Below are positions 13,301 to 25,123 of a DNA stretch of 64,000 nucleotides, piece by piece. Numbering within the stretch: position 1 is the stretch's first letter; each line of letters starts with the position of its first letter. The notes beneath the pieces were generated by a model. It was given only the letters and a program-made list of their open reading frames with translations. It had not been told where the DNA came from and made no database searches. The translations under genes were made by a program, and so were the position numbers. The DNA comes from Eutreptiella sp. 'Long Island Sound 2002' (lineage: Eukaryota > Euglenozoa > Euglenophyceae > Eutreptiales > Eutreptiaceae), in assembly GCA_964036045.1 (NCBI GenBank), contig OZ038382.1:75874687-75938686 (forward strand), given 5' to 3'.

Positions 13301-14370
13301 GAACCTATGGGGACCTTTGGCGGCCTATGGGGGCCTATCGGGACATATGGGGACCTATGGCCACCTGGGGTCACCTATGGCCGGCCTATGGGGACCTATG
13401 GGGACCTTTGGGGACTATGGGGGCCTATGGGGCCCTATGGGAACCTATGGGGACCTTTGGGGACCGGTGGGGATCTATGGGGTCCTATGGGGGCCCATGG
13501 GGGCCTCCGGGGGCCGATTGGCACCTTTTCTGGACCTATGGGGACATATGGGGACCTTTGAGACCTTTGGGCACCTATGGTGGCCTATGGGGACCTGTGG
13601 GGACCTATGGGGGCCTGTTGGGGCCTCTGGGGGCCTATTGGCACCTTTGTGGACCTATGGGGACGTATGGGGACCTTTGAGACCTTTGGGAACCCACGCG
13701 GGCCTCTGGGTGCGTATTGGCACCTAAGGGGGCCTACGGGGAACTATGGGGACCCATGGGCACTTTCGGGACCTTTGGGGACCTATGGGTGTGTTTGGGG
13801 GCCTACGGGGGCCTATTGGCACCTTTGAGGACCTATGGGGGCACCTATGGGGACTTGTGGTGGCCTTCGGGGACCTATTGGGACCTATGGGGCCCTATGG
13901 CGATCTATGGGGATAAATGGGGACCTTTGGGGACCTATGGGGGGCTATGGCGACCAATGGGGATCTATCGGGGCCTTTGGGGACCTATGGGGTTGTTTCG
14001 AGCCCCATTGGCATCTTTAGGGACCTCTGGGTGCCTATGGGGACCTATGGGGACCTATAGGGCCCTTTCGGGGGATATCAAAACCTATGGGGACCTATGG
14101 GGGCCTACGGGGACCTATGGGGACCCGTGGGGGCCTATGGGGACCCATGGGGACCCCTGGGCGCCCATGGGGGCCTGTGGGGGCCTGTGGGGGCCTGTGG
14201 GGACTCATTGGCATCTATGGTGACCTTTGGGGACCCCTTGGCACCTATGGGGACCTTTGGGGACCTATGGGGGCCCCTGGGGACCTATCGGGTCCTATGG
14301 GGGCCTATCGGGACCTATTGGCACCTATGGGGACCTATGGGGACCTCTAGGGGCCTATGGGGACCTATGA
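7395..14370 (+). repeat. 10-bp minisatellite TATGGGGACC with higher-order repeats
   Basis: About 700 copies of a decamer (TATGGGGACC, with variants TTTGGGGACC, TATGGGGGCC, TATTGGCACC) fill 7 kb. A marker combination GGGCAAcTATGGGGACAT recurs at about 8061, 8733, 9581, 10253, 11071, 11713 and 12531, so spacings alternate between about 640-670 and 820-850 bp. The higher-order period is therefore about 1.46-1.52 kb, and period lengths differ by multiples of 30 bp. All three plus frames read the same decapeptide (G-T-Y-G-D-L-W-G-P-M), which produces open frames of up to 448 codons that I regard as repeat artefacts. The right part (12.9-14.37 kb) is more divergent. Confidence 0.95.
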
Positions 14371-14372
14371 GG

Positions 14373-14445
14373 TGGGGGGCATCAACTTTTTGCACCCCCA
14401 TCTTGACACCAACCCCCCCCCCCCTTCCTCAAAGCATCAGATGTA
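14373..14445 (+). repeat. Leader motif shared with 52.68 kb
   Basis: The sequence GGGGGGCATCAA, then TTGCAC..CCAT.TTGA, CACC.A, a run of about 12 C, TTCCT..AA, and ATCAGAT matches a segment at 52678-52752 in the same order and spacing. Both copies stand at the left edge of GC-rich coding-like DNA. The motif is probably the 5' end or leader of a family of mobile elements; here it abuts the decamer array directly. Confidence 0.6.
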
Positions 14446-14699
14446 TATCACACACATCACACATCTTGTTGTATACACTGCAAAAACAACATGCCATATC
14501 AGACATCAGACATCACACTTTATACACAATCCTGCCCGGCGCCATCGACGGTGCCCGTGCCGATGGCGCCCACGCCTTGGCTACCAACCGGCGTGCGGCA
14601 TCAGAGGGTGGGCAATGTGTGCTGTCGGGGCCGGGGGTCGCTGATGCCGGAGGGGGCGGTTAGCGAGAGGGAGAGGCTAGGCCAAACGGCTAGTGCCGA
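14446..14699. other. Non-coding stretch between leader motif and ORF1 copy
   Basis: This short interval holds CACACATCACACATC-type simple sequence and a GC-rich rise towards the ORF1 copy. I see no conserved motif or coding signal beyond the leader motif to its left. Confidence 0.4.
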
Positions 14700-16010
14700 T
14701 GAGCAGTGAGGCCATGGCGGTCAAGAGTCGGGTCGACCAGTGTAGAAGGAGCCAGTTGTGCAGGCGAGCGGGACGAGGGCGAGCCCGGGAGGAGTAGCGA
14801 TGGGCGTGAGCCCGCAGCTAACATGGGTGTGGCTGAATGGCTGTGGCAGCTGAGGGACTGGCCGGTGGTGTTGGCAGGGGAGCCGTGTCCGGCCGGGTTG
14901 GAGTATGCCATGAACCGGCCACGGGCATCAATCGTCCCCGGCTGACGGCCCACCTTACGGCAAGGCTGGATGCGGTGGAAGCGGTGGGCAAGGAGGCCGC
15001 GGACGAGCAGCCCCTTGCGCCCTTCCCCCCACGGCCGGACTCGCCGCCGGCGGCGGCAGCTAGAGGGGACGGTGTGGAGACGGTGGACGTGGACGAGGAG
15101 GACGTGGGTTAGGAGAAGGAGTACGAGCCCAGCGACTCGACAGTGTTGCTCCTGTACGAGGACAACGGTGGGCCGGACGTGTATGTCGGCATGTACTCGG
15201 ATCCGGCGAACGCGCGGCTGCTGCCCACGCCCACCGCAGTACAGCCACCTACCCTGGGGAGCTGTGAGAGGCGGCACTGCAGGTTGCATGCGGCCGAGGG
15301 CGTCCACGCGCACCGCGTGTCGGCTCGTGGGCAGCAAGCGGCAACATCACTGGCAGACGCCATCGAGCGTTGGAGCTCCAGCCGCCAGGGAAAGTCGCCC
15401 GAGCCGCGGGCCTCAATGTGCCTATGCTGGACAACCAAATCTGCTGTGCCCTATTGGGGGACACAACAATCTTGGGCAACCATCCGGAGGACGCCCGGCT
15501 GGCTGAGCCGAGGGACCGCCTCCCGTTGGCGGTGCGTCTGGCGGCGCGGCGCATGCTTGAGGAGGCAGGACTGGATGGGGCACCGAAGGAGGGCCCCTAC
15601 ATTGCCCTGTGAAGGAGCAGCGCAGAGGCCTAGCTCCCGAGCCACGGCAGGTGGCCCTTCACGCCTCCTGTGCTCCGGTCCTATGCCGTCGTGGTAGCGT
15701 TGCATCCGGAAGGCATGGAGGTTGTGCTCGCCCCCGGCGCAGATGGCGACGAGCGCTTTTCGCTGGCAATTGGCAACGCGGTCCTCGTGACCACCTCCAG
15801 CAGCTATCACCTCGCGAATCGCGGCGGTGATCGCCAGTTGCTGGTGGTGGTGGGCTGGCGCCACGACGCAGGTGACGGTGAGCAGGAGCCTGAGCAGCAC
15901 CGCATTTCGGTGGAGGGGGACACGGCCGGAGGCACGCCGGGAGGCGGGCACAGGTCGTTGAAGGAGCTGCTGCTGAAGGAGAGCCGGGGGAGGAGTAGCC
16001 GGGGATGACG
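14700..16010 (+). pseudogene. LINE A ORF1 region, plus-strand copy (fragment)
   Basis: In shifting plus frames this stretch encodes the same protein as the minus-strand DNA at about 25.5-24.35 kb. Shared blocks include AEWLWQLRDWPVVL versus AEWMWGWRDWWVVL, EPCPAGLEY, EAADEQPLAPFPPRPDS, DPANAR, LLGDTTILGNHPED versus LVDTTVLDYHPGD, and ALHPEGMEVV. DNA similarity looks around 80 per cent by eye. The frame changes several times (near 15110, 15370 and 15620), so it is broken. It lacks the Pro/Ala-rich N-terminal part seen in the other copy and stops resembling it after about 15.9 kb. It therefore represents part of the ORF1 of a second LINE A, oriented opposite to the full copy. Confidence 0.75.
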
Positions 16011-16019
16011 TGTCACGAC

Positions 16020-16310
16020 CAGAGTGGACCTGCGGAGCCGGGGGGGGGGGGGGGGGCGAGTTGGATGTGGAAGTCCACGTGGAGGCCCTCGCGCGGGTTC
16101 TTGCTGCGGCCAGCGACCCGCCCCCAAACGCTGCTAGTCTCGAGGGGGAGGAACGGGGCGGCGGGGCGGGCAAGCTAGCGGGGCGGTTGGGGTTGGGCGG
16201 GGCGGGCGCGCGTGGGCGGGGTTGGCGGGGCAGGGCGGGGGGGCGCGCGTGGCAGGGCAGGGCGGGGCGGGCGGGCGGGGCGAGGCGGGCTGAGTCGCGT
16301 ACCATGGTGC
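16020..16310 (+). repeat. G-rich, low-complexity tract
   Basis: A run of about 16-18 G near 16030-16047 is followed by dense GGGGCGGG / GGCGGGGC sequence to about 16290. The strand asymmetry gives many possible G-quadruplexes on the plus strand. It lies at the meeting point of the two opposed LINE A copies, after the last coding similarity of each. Confidence 0.7.
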
Positions 16311-16323
16311 CGCGCATGGTGGC

Positions 16324-19300
16324 CTAGGACTGCGCGGACACTTCACAGGACCGCGCCCAGAATGTGGGGACGTCTTGGGCTACTCGGGACTCGATCCATT
16401 CGCTAAAGGCCTGCGCCGCCGCTGCCATCCACCGGGGAAACGTGGACATGGCCTTGTTGTGTGTAATGTACGACCTGGACACGAGTAATGCGTGGAGCGC
16501 GCGCTGAAAGGCCGTCTGAAGGCTGCTTCGGAGGCCATCGAATGGGTTCCACGGCGGCAGCTGCCTAACCCTTCCTACCGGCGGACAGAAAGGGGGCATC
16601 ACCTCGCACGAATGCATATGTAGCCTTCCTCCGATCTTCCGGCGGCAGCTGCATGATCTTGGTGAGCCGAAGATTTCTCGGGGCGTAACTATCTTCCCCA
16701 ATCTGGATCATGTCCTCCAAGAACAGCTTGGCCTTCGCCGGGCCTCGGGATGAGGTAGCCCGCACCGCCGCGAAGAGCCGTTTGAGTTCTCCCGGGACTA
16801 CTCCCGCCGTCAAGGACTCCGTCCATCTGCATCAGTGCTCTTTCCGGGACATGGATTCCATGGCCCTGTCTGCGAGTGGCGGGACCGCAGTGAACTCCTC
16901 AACTTTAGCCATGCAACCGGTTTGTCCCTTTCGCGCAATATGCACAAGTGGCCCGTGTCTTCCTCGGGTCCCCCACAGAAGATGCACGGAAGCGCAGGAA
17001 TCACTGTGCGGGTATCTTTTTGCCGCCACCATCGCATGACTTGCATGCGGGAGACGGGCCGTCTCTTGACCGCAGCAAGTCACGGTGTGTAGAGCCATGT
17101 TACACCATTCCCAAAGGTACAATTTCACAAGCATCAACCAAAGGGGTGTGGATCCTTGTGCACGCTGCCAACAAGTCCCACACCGCCTCTTCGACTTGCT
17201 AGAGGGCCTGCATGGAGGGCACATGAGGTTCTAGCACCCCACCTTCATTAGGCACCCGGAGGGTGGCGTGCTCCTTGGGCAACATGAGGTATACTCGCGG
17301 GGCCTTTGCGTGGGCCGCAGCGAAATCCGGCTCCTCCAGCGGGACCGCCGCCAAGTGCGAGTTTTGCCGTACTACCCAGTGATAGCGTCCTCCAACTCTG
17401 CGTGGCAGTCGACGCCACCCCTCGACTACCAATTTCAATGCTTGCTGGTTGATGAAGTCGGAGGTTGGTCCTTTGGTGCCGCGGTACAAGGCCTTCTGAG
17501 CTCTGCGCAGTTGCGCCCCAATGATGGAAGCATCCACCACGTTTACCCTGAGGCTTGAAGGAGGCGTGCGGAGTAGGTAAGCGGCTTCCCCTGATGATCT
17601 CCGCCTCGGGGATTGTGCCGCGGATGGCACCTGTCCACGTCGGGCTGCCGTGGCTCACCACGGCCACATTGGTGACCGTGTCTTCCTAAGGAGAGGCATC
17701 AAACGACGTGACCTTTGCTGCCACTGGAACCCAGTAGTATGTGTGGGGCCCCAGCCATGCCACATCCGAATTTGGGCTCACCACGATTCTCCCCAGCAAC
17801 GCTACATTGGAAGTCGTCAACTCCGGGGAGAGGACAACCTTCGGCTAATGTACTCCTTGTGGCTGCCAGTGTACGTCGCATCTGCATACGGACTTGATGT
17901 CGTCCAGCGCGGTGGAATACTCCGCCCCCCACACTGTCGTGGGTCTGTGCGGCTGGTATACGAGCACCGTTCCCTGCTCCACCGCCCCACCTTCGCGCAG
18001 CGCGATGACAGCGACGTGTGGGTCATGTGGCATTTTGTCTAACCAGACCACCTTCGGGACCAGGCGCGCATCGGCATCAGGGGCAGGGTCTGCTAGCAGA
18101 AGTAATACTATGGCCCACTCCGCCCGTCCGCACACCGCCTTGCACGCCCCGTCGAACGCTGACTTGCCGTGTACAACCTACAGAGGCGGAGGGTCAACAC
18201 CGCCTCCAGCATGTGGTGTAAGAAGGGGGACCGAGGCCGGATTGTCTTGTTGCCGATGAGCACCGAAGATTTTCCCCAACAAGAACTTCAGGGCGGCCGG
18301 GGGGGGGGGTGAACGGCATGCAGAGCCCCCGACAATGCACATTCTTGTCGTCATCCCTCTACGCGTTCACCAGATATGCATCGCGTGTGGCTGACTGTCT
18401 CGTGCGCTTGGTGGCCTTCTTGTGCCGCAGCGGATGCAGTAGACGATGGGTCCGGGGACTCGGCAGCCGGAACTGGAATACCGCTTGGAGGCCTGTGAGC
18501 CACACCCCGTCCAGCATAGTGGGCTGAACTCCCGTATGTGGAAGGTGCAGATGGTCTTTGTGATATTCCCGAAGCTGCACGGCCCAGCTTCCAGGCTCAT
18601 GACATGGAAGTCGTGCGTGCATGAGGTCATTCGCCGGGTCCGTCAGGGACCTCACCGCCGCTTCCGTGCGGGGGCCAAACAGCACACAAACGTCCCTACC
18701 CTTGCAGGTGTAGGACCGGGTCGCCCATCGCCGTCCGGCTCATTGCTTGCACAAGTACAGCGATGACAGCATGAGGAGACGGACTCCCAAGGTTCCCATC
18801 GCCTCGAGCACTTGGTCAAGCCACGTGTCTTCAACATGCGATGCGAACGCCTTGGACGCAACCATGAACTGTCCGCACACCCCATACCGTGTGTGGAGGT
18901 CGTCAAGCAGGGCGCGGCCTTCACCTTTGATCACAGCGGAGCAATGATGCGTGAGCTAAGCCATAGTCACCACCTCGGAGTCACAGCAAAGGACCCGAAT
19001 ATGCGCCAACTTACGCCCTTTACCAACCCGGACCACCACATTGGATGGGTCGTTGGGCAGGTCTTCAAACTGCAAGGCTGCAGTCTTCATGGCAGCATTT
19101 AACCGCACCACTTCCTCCGCAGTGTTCGACAAGTATGGCGCCGCGTACCGAACGATGCCGCCCACTACCGCTGCCATTACCTCATGGGGTACAGACGCCG
19201 GTGTTCCCAAGGTGTTCTTGCACCATCCCTAAAGAGCTTCGCAGCGGAGCACATGCTTCTCCTTCATGGATGCCATTCCCTTCAGATCCAGCTTGAGGCC

Positions 19301-19457
19301 CAAGTACGGCACGGTACTCTTGGCCATCAAACACACTCACGCCGTACCCGCATTATTCGGGTCCGGGTCCACCATGGACGAGGGGATGTGTGTTGTAATG
19401 GGGCATGCACACTTGCCAACATTGAGGGACATGCCCGTGTCTGCCCAGAACTATCTC
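16324..19457 (-). pseudogene. LINE A ORF2, post-RT region and Cys-His knuckle
   Basis: After a frameshift, WADTGMSLNVGKCA and THIPSSMVDPDPN continue the RT thumb region, interrupted by TGA and TAG. Then come VPHEVMAAVVGGIVRYAAP with SNTAEEVVRLNAAM (about 19.15 kb), GRALLDDLHTRYGVCGQF (18.9 kb), DGVWLTGLQAVFQF, a block near 17.6 kb (PTWTGAIRGTIPEAEIIRG), and VMRWWRQKDTRTVIPALPC leading to CIFCGGPEEDTGHLC (16990-16938), a C-x2-C...H-x-C knuckle typical of the C-terminal end of many LINEs. The last coding block ends QDVPTFWARSCEVSAQS at 16324. A run of G sits at about 18299-18310. No secure RNase H. Confidence 0.65.
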
Positions 19458-20914
19458 CTATGCGTACTCTAGGAACTGCGGCAGTGCGTGCTCTATCATC
19501 ACGAGGTCGTCACAATACGCTTGTACCAGGGGCGGAACAGCGTGGCGAGCATCCTCTTGGGCTCTGCGGGCAAGGCTCCGCAGGAGGGGCTCTAGGGGGA
19601 GGAGGTAGAGCACGGCGCTTTCCGCGCTGCCCTGCCGCAGGCCTCGATGGAGGTAGATGCTCGGGGTGCGACCGTACGCCATAATAATGCGCACTGTGGA
19701 GCCACAACTAAGGGTATGGAAGAGCTTTACAAGCTCCTCCGGGACCCCCATGCGGCGAAGGAGGAGAGCTAGAGCCCCATGCAGGGCGGTGTCAAAAGCC
19801 TTGGCGACATCAAAGGCCAGGCCCTGATTCTCCTTTTGTTTCCGCTGCAGCCTGCGCTGTGCCACGAACATCGGGCCTGCCACCGTTGAGCCCGGCATGG
19901 CCCCGAACTGCCAGTCGGCAGCCATCCCCTTACGAGCTAGGTCTGCCGTGAATCTCCGCATGACGGGGGTCATGAGCATTCTCATGTCCTGCTGCCCCAA
20001 TGCTATGGGCCTGTATGCATCCAAGTCCCCTGTGGTCGTTCCCTTGGGCCTCAGCCACATGATAGCCTCATGCCACGACTCTGGAACTTCCGCGCCAGGA
20101 AGGATGGCTTGGTACCCGTGTGCCAGGAGGCCTTGTACTAGCTCGGGCAGCTCCGTCATGGGGGCCGCCGTGACCCTATTGGACCCCGGCGCTTTGTCGT
20201 CCGCCACAGCGTGCTTGACGGCGTCCTTGAGGTCCTGCAGGTTGTAGTCCTTTACGGACCTCCACTCACTAGGTACACCCCGAGGAATTTGGGCCCAGAC
20301 CACCCTTTCAAAGGCCGGTAGGTTCACCGGCCGCTTGGCGTACAACGCCTCCCATTACCTCTGGACCGCCCCAATGACCTTTGAGGCGTCCATGAGCACT
20401 TTCTCCGACTCCCGGACGCGCACCGACCATAAGCCTGAGGGAGTGTAGCTGACCACATTGATGGCCCCGCGGATCGTCGTCCACCATAGCTGCAAATCGG
20501 GCACCTTGCCTCGCCAGTCCTTGATGGACCTGCGCCGGTTGCGTATGAGGACTCCCCTAAGCTCTTGCACGTGTTGGTCGAGCTGCTCAAGCTGTTGATC
20601 CATAGCATGGCACAAGTCCTCCATGGTGGCGGGGGACAAATCAGGGTCCACCTGCCGGAGGTGTTGCAGGAGGACGGCAGCTTCCTCATAGGCGAACTTG
20701 CCCCCTCCGCGTCCCGTCTCCATAACTTCCGGACCCGCCATGAGAGGGCCTGTTGATCCGTGAGGACGTGGGATAGAGACGCTTCCGGAACCGCTGGCCC
20801 ATACGGGTATTGCAGATCCATGGCTGAGGGCATGCGCACCCCCGTTACCCGTGACACATCGTCACGGAAGACATAGAGCAAGTTCAAGACTACATGAACC
20901 TCCGGCGTGCCCAT
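19458..20914 (-). pseudogene. LINE A ORF2, reverse transcriptase domain
   Basis: The best frame (20345-19458, 295 codons) carries the reverse transcriptase blocks: DDKAPGSNRVTAAPM, then LRPKG with DAYRPIALGQQD, QFGAMPGSTVAGPM, motif A LAFDVAKAFD (about 19.8 kb), motif B HRGLRQGSAESAVL, and motif C QAYCDDLVMI (about 19.5 kb), where the usual YADD is YCDD. The linker from the endonuclease lies upstream in another frame (ELRGVLIRNRRRSIKDWRGK). A TAG closes the frame after FLEYA. Recognisable downstream sequence (DTGMSLNVGKCA) continues in a different frame. Confidence 0.88.
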
Positions 20915-21037
20915 GGTGGTAGTATCCTGATCCGACGAGAGCTGCCCCTTAAGTGCTGGGTCGTCACAGGCCTGCTGCAGTACAGCCGCCGCCCCGCGGA
21001 CCCTCGGTGAGTCCGACTGTATGGCATGTAGCCTGCT

Positions 21038-21860
21038 CTAGGCGTGCGAGTAGGCCAGCCGTGTGATCCTCTCCTTGGCAGCCACTGCTAGTGGGCTGCC
21101 CGGGACCACGGCGCCATGGTCAGACCCTAGCGCCGTGGGAGATCTCCCCAGTGCAAGATACTGGCACTCACGCATTGCCCATGGGACCAGCGGTGCGTTG
21201 AGCAAGTAGGAGTCCACCTTATGCCCTTCACACGTGGGTTGCCGGTCTTCCTCTACCGAGTGCCGCGCCATCAGGAACCCACATTGTTCCCACAATGGCA
21301 CGAACCGCTTCGTGGTGGGATGTCGCGGGGACTCTAGCCATACGTTAAAGTCCCCCCCAATGAGCACCGGCCTCGTGCCCCCCGCGCTCTTTGGTGCCGC
21401 GTACATGGCCACGTCAGCCCAGAAGCATGCCTTAGACGCCCAGGAGTGACCGCCACTACCAGGGCCGTGGACATTGATGACCGTGAGCGTCCCACCAGTG
21501 GTCACCACATCTAGGGAGGGCCATGGCCTTGCCCGGTAAGATGTCCACCACGTCCTAAATTTCCTCCGCAGCAAACACGTCCGCTTGAAGGGCAATGTAG
21601 AGACCACCACGCACCCCGGCCGCCGGCGCCGCCTGGGGATCGACCCTCTAGGAACACATGGTATCCATGGTGGCGCCATTGATTCTCCATGTGTGCCATG
21701 GTTTGGGGGTCCTGCAGGCTAGTCTCCCTTGAAGAGACCGAGGATGGCACCTTCCGCCTTTCAAATGCCGGCCGCAACCGCCTGACTGTCGAGTATGCCC
21801 GCGGCCGTGGGGACCCTGTCACGCCGCATGGAGCCTCCGACATTCCAAGACACCACAGGC
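21038..21860 (-). pseudogene. LINE A ORF2, APE-type endonuclease domain
   Basis: This would nick target DNA for target-primed reverse transcription. Visible in order: VVSWNVGGSM near 21.84 kb (the usual Asn-containing first motif), then after frame changes INVHGPG, LIGGDFNVWL (about 21.35 kb), DSYLLNAPL, and LGSDHGAVV (about 21.12 kb), the last being the catalytic Ser-Asp-His motif of the exonuclease/endonuclease/phosphatase family. From 21679 to 21038 one frame of 213 codons is open. The N-terminal third is broken by at least two frameshifts and a stop. Confidence 0.85.
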
Positions 21861-21883
21861 CGGACGTCAGAGGCGGGATCCAG

Positions 21884-22838
21884 TCATTGCATCGCTGTCG
21901 AATCCGGATCATCAGCCCGGTCCAGTCCGCAAGGAGGAGGGGGGCCGGCGGCACTGGCGCCGGGCGGCGGGTGCGACCTTCCATTGGCGGACCGACCGCG
22001 GAGCCCTGACGCGCACCCATGGAAGAGGTCACCGCCGGGCGTGCCGAACCCCCCCCCCCGTGCTGCTGGGGAAGCCCGCGTGGTTCCTCCGCGGGCCGCA
22101 CCTGGGTCGGCGCCTGTGCCTCCTGCCGAACACACGCGAGCACCGCTCAATGCCACTGATGAAGATGCCTCCTGCGCCCATAAGGATTGTACTCTTGAAG
22201 GCTGCGCGAGCGTAGAAGAACCGGCTTTGGCTGCTGCAAATGGCCCCGTCAGTCCACCAGGCATGACGCCCGTGATCATGGCTTCCGCTTGCTCACGCTG
22301 AGCTGGGTCCGACCGGTGGTCCCTCGCTAGGTGATCGAGGAGGTCCCTGGGGTTGAGGTGGCTAGGCTTCAGGTGGTGGCTGGCCCGCCACGGGCATTGG
22401 CCCGCCCCTTCTAGCCCGGACCAAGGGCAGACGTTCACATCGCTCACCCCACGTTGATCGGTGGTCAGATGCTCCCCGAAGTGCTGCAGCACCACACTCA
22501 TGTTCGAGTAGCTGCCGTATGGCACGCTAAGTCCCTTTTTGAGGGTGGGGGGGCTTCGCTCCCGCTTTCGGGACCGTCATCACCACAGCGACCGCTCGGG
22601 CAGCCGGCCGGACTGGCGGCACACTGGGTGGTGGCGGCAAATGCATCATCTTCTCCACGGGAAATCGCCCCTCCACCCACGCGCGCCACGCATCGGCGAA
22701 CTTCTCCCGGTCTCCCGCCACGGTCCACCGGGAGCCACAAAACGCCCGGAACCATGGGGCCATGGCCTTAGCCATGACGAAACGAAAGGCATCCCCTCCA
22801 TAGACCCTGCGGAACCGGAGTGCCTGCGAGCCAACCAA
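21884..22838 (-). pseudogene. LINE A ORF1, C-terminal part with zinc-finger-like motif
   Basis: Two adjoining frames give FRFVMAKAMAPWFRAFCGS and DAWRAWVEGRFPVEKMMHL, followed after a frame change by a Cys-His segment: CPW, eight residues, CPW, then NPRDLLDHLARDH (about 22440-22318). The spacing Cys-x10-Cys with a later His-x4-His resembles a C2H2-type finger, which is common in LINE ORF1 proteins or just ahead of the endonuclease. The tail is Gly/Ala/Pro-rich up to the endonuclease. The exact ORF1/ORF2 border is not clear. Confidence 0.5.
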
Positions 22839-23049
22839 GGTCTCCTAGAGGAACCACGCGGTGCCCCTGTTGCCGCTCAAGGTACCGAGAAGCAAGGCCT
22901 CCGGTTCCACCGGGCGGATTGCGAGCTCGGGCACCCCTCCGCGGTCGTACAGACTTAGCGGAGAGGAGTGCGGCTTCAGCGCCACGATGACCCAAAACCA
23001 CGCCCGTGGCCCACCATGCAGCATCGCAAGGGAAGCCTCCGGCGGGTTG

Positions 23050-24288
23050 CTAGACGACTATGCCGCTGGCGCCTACGGAAGGGCCGCCACATGCCCTCGC
23101 AACGCCGCATACATGTTGGCCGCTTGCTCGGGCTGCCACATGTTGCTTGGGACCACCGGCCATACATCCTGCCCCGGGGTGCGTGGTTCCGCCGTCACCT
23201 CCACGAACACAACTGGTGCTGACGGCATGCCCCCGGGCGAGCACCTCTACGCCCGGCGCACGGGGCCCATGAACCTTAGGTGGTTCCGGAGGACCCCATT
23301 GCAGGCAGACCCCTTGGAGCGCCGCCGCACGAGCCTGTCCGCGGTGACCACAATCCAAGCCAGAACCCCTTGTTCCACTCGCACACAGGCCCAAAACCCT
23401 TCGCCCTCCTACACCAGCACCCGTCCCACGTCCGCCTAGCCCACAACATGGGTCCTCCACCTGCAGCCATCGCTCGGTATGCTCCTCCCACAGCCGGGGC
23501 GCGTTCGGCCTGTGCTTCAACAACGCGTCCCTCACGCGCTGCAGGGACACCGACATGACCATGGACATTACCCCCTCCGCCGCTGCCAGGCATAGTAGGG
23601 AATGTTGCAACCGCGCATCAAGCAGCCCCACATGGTGCTCGATGTCCGCCACTGGCAGAGGAGCATGGGGCGCCGGGAGGGCACCAGGTGCCGCCGCGTG
23701 CAATTCCTTTAGCGAGGGCAGGCGCACGACTGGCCCCATGTCCCTGTTGAGGACCATCAGCGCCACCCACCGCCTGTCTACCGTCGACAGAAGGTTGCCC
23801 GGCCTCGGCATCCTGAGGAAGGCGGATTGTCACCCCAGCCCACAATACCACAACGGTATCCCAGCCGGGGCCAAGGCCCGACCGCCGCGGCCATATCACC
23901 CTTGGTGGGCACGGGCCGTTCGCCGCCTACAACCTCCACTCCATCCCAACCAGCCGGTCGTAATCTTGGGGGTCGCAGGGCCGCATCCCACGAGCCTGGG
24001 AGCCGGCGGTGAACTCCCGTCCACACCTCGGCCCCGTCCCCACGCGTGAAGCAGAGCCCCTCGAGGAGGCTCCATGTAATGGCGCTGGGGAGGCGAACGG
24101 ACTTGCCCTCCATCCCCTGGCTCAGCCGGAACCCTGGCATATCCTGCAGCGGACGGACCTCTAGGTCGACCACCGCCGGCCGGGCTGCAACCGTGGGGAG
24201 ATGCACGGACATAGTCCATGGCTGGACTGTGACAAGCTCGCCGGGCACATCTGGGCAGGCCGCCACGGTGCCACCTTGTCTGGCCCAG
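23050..24288 (-). pseudogene. LINE A ORF1, region of unknown fold
   Basis: Coding-like minus-strand sequence includes a block around 24.2-23.8 kb (QWWDRALSWARQGG, VQPWTMSVHLPTV) and a helical-looking block at 23.8-23.45 kb (VALMVLNRDMGPVVRLPSL, then EHHVGLLDARLQHSLLCLAA and VRDALLKHRPNAPRLWEEH). After that the frame shifts and the remaining sequence is hard to follow. By position it belongs to the ORF1 product. No family is recognised. Confidence 0.45.
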
Positions 24289-25123
24289 CTAAGCGCCCTG
24301 TCCCACCACTGTGTCGAGGTAACACTCGCTGTTGGCACCGCCTAGGACAAGTAGGTCACCACGGCTCCATCTCCCGGTGCCTACGTCCTGACGCGTGCCC
24401 GCCACCACCAGCAGCCGGCGGTCACCACCGCATTTTTCCAGGTGATAACTGCTTGAGGTGGGGGTGAGAACCGCATTGCCGACAGCTAGCGCCAAGCGCT
24501 CCTCGCCATCCACGCCGAACACAGCCTCCATGCCTTCTGGGTGCAGCGCCACCAGAACGGCATGGGACCCAAGCGCCGGAGGCGTGAAGGGCCGCCTGCC
24601 GTGACTGGGGAGCTAGGGGTCTGCGCTGCTCCTCCACAAGGCCACGTAGACGCCCTCCTCCGCCGCTCCATCCAGCCATGCCTCCTCAAGTAGGCACCTC
24701 GCCACCAGCGGGAGCCGCACCCTTGGCTCAGCTCCCCGTACGTCCCCCGGGTGGTAGTCCAGGACTGTTGTGTCCACCAACTGGGCACAGCAGAATGGGT
24801 TGCCAAGCATGGGCACGTCCGCCAGGCCTACCTCCCGGGCGACCCTCCCCGGCGGCTGGAGCAGCTGAAGCGCTCCACGGCTCCCGCCAGCGACGTCGCT
24901 GCCTGCTGCCCACTATCCAAGAGGCGGTGCTCGTGGACGCCTTCGGCCGCATGGAACCTGCAACGCCGCCTTTCACAACTCCCCAGAGAGGTGGCGGCAC
25001 TGCGGTGGGCATGGGCGGCAGCGGCGCGTTCGCCGGGTTCGTGTCCATGCCGACGTGAACGTCGGGCCCAAGGTCGTCTTCGAATAGGAGTGCCGCTTCC
25101 GAGTCGCTGGGCCCGCACTCTAT
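24289..25123 (-). pseudogene. LINE A ORF1, central part
   Basis: Continues the ORF1 protein in several frames: a segment with FEDDLGPDVHVGMDTNPANA, then FCCAQLVDTTVLDYHPGD with LLEEAWLDGAAEEGVYVAL, then ALHPEGMEAVFGVDGEERL with LLVVAGTRQDVG. Each block has a counterpart in the plus-strand copy at 15.1-15.9 kb, which shows that these blocks rather than the overlapping frames are the real coding sequence. No known domain is recognised. Frame changes near 25.0, 24.8 and 24.55 kb make it a pseudogene. Confidence 0.55.

Noticed and set aside
7385-14350. Collagen- or elastin-like gene
   Set aside because: The same decapeptide appears in all three frames because the unit is 10 bp; codon positions show no constraint and starts are arbitrary.
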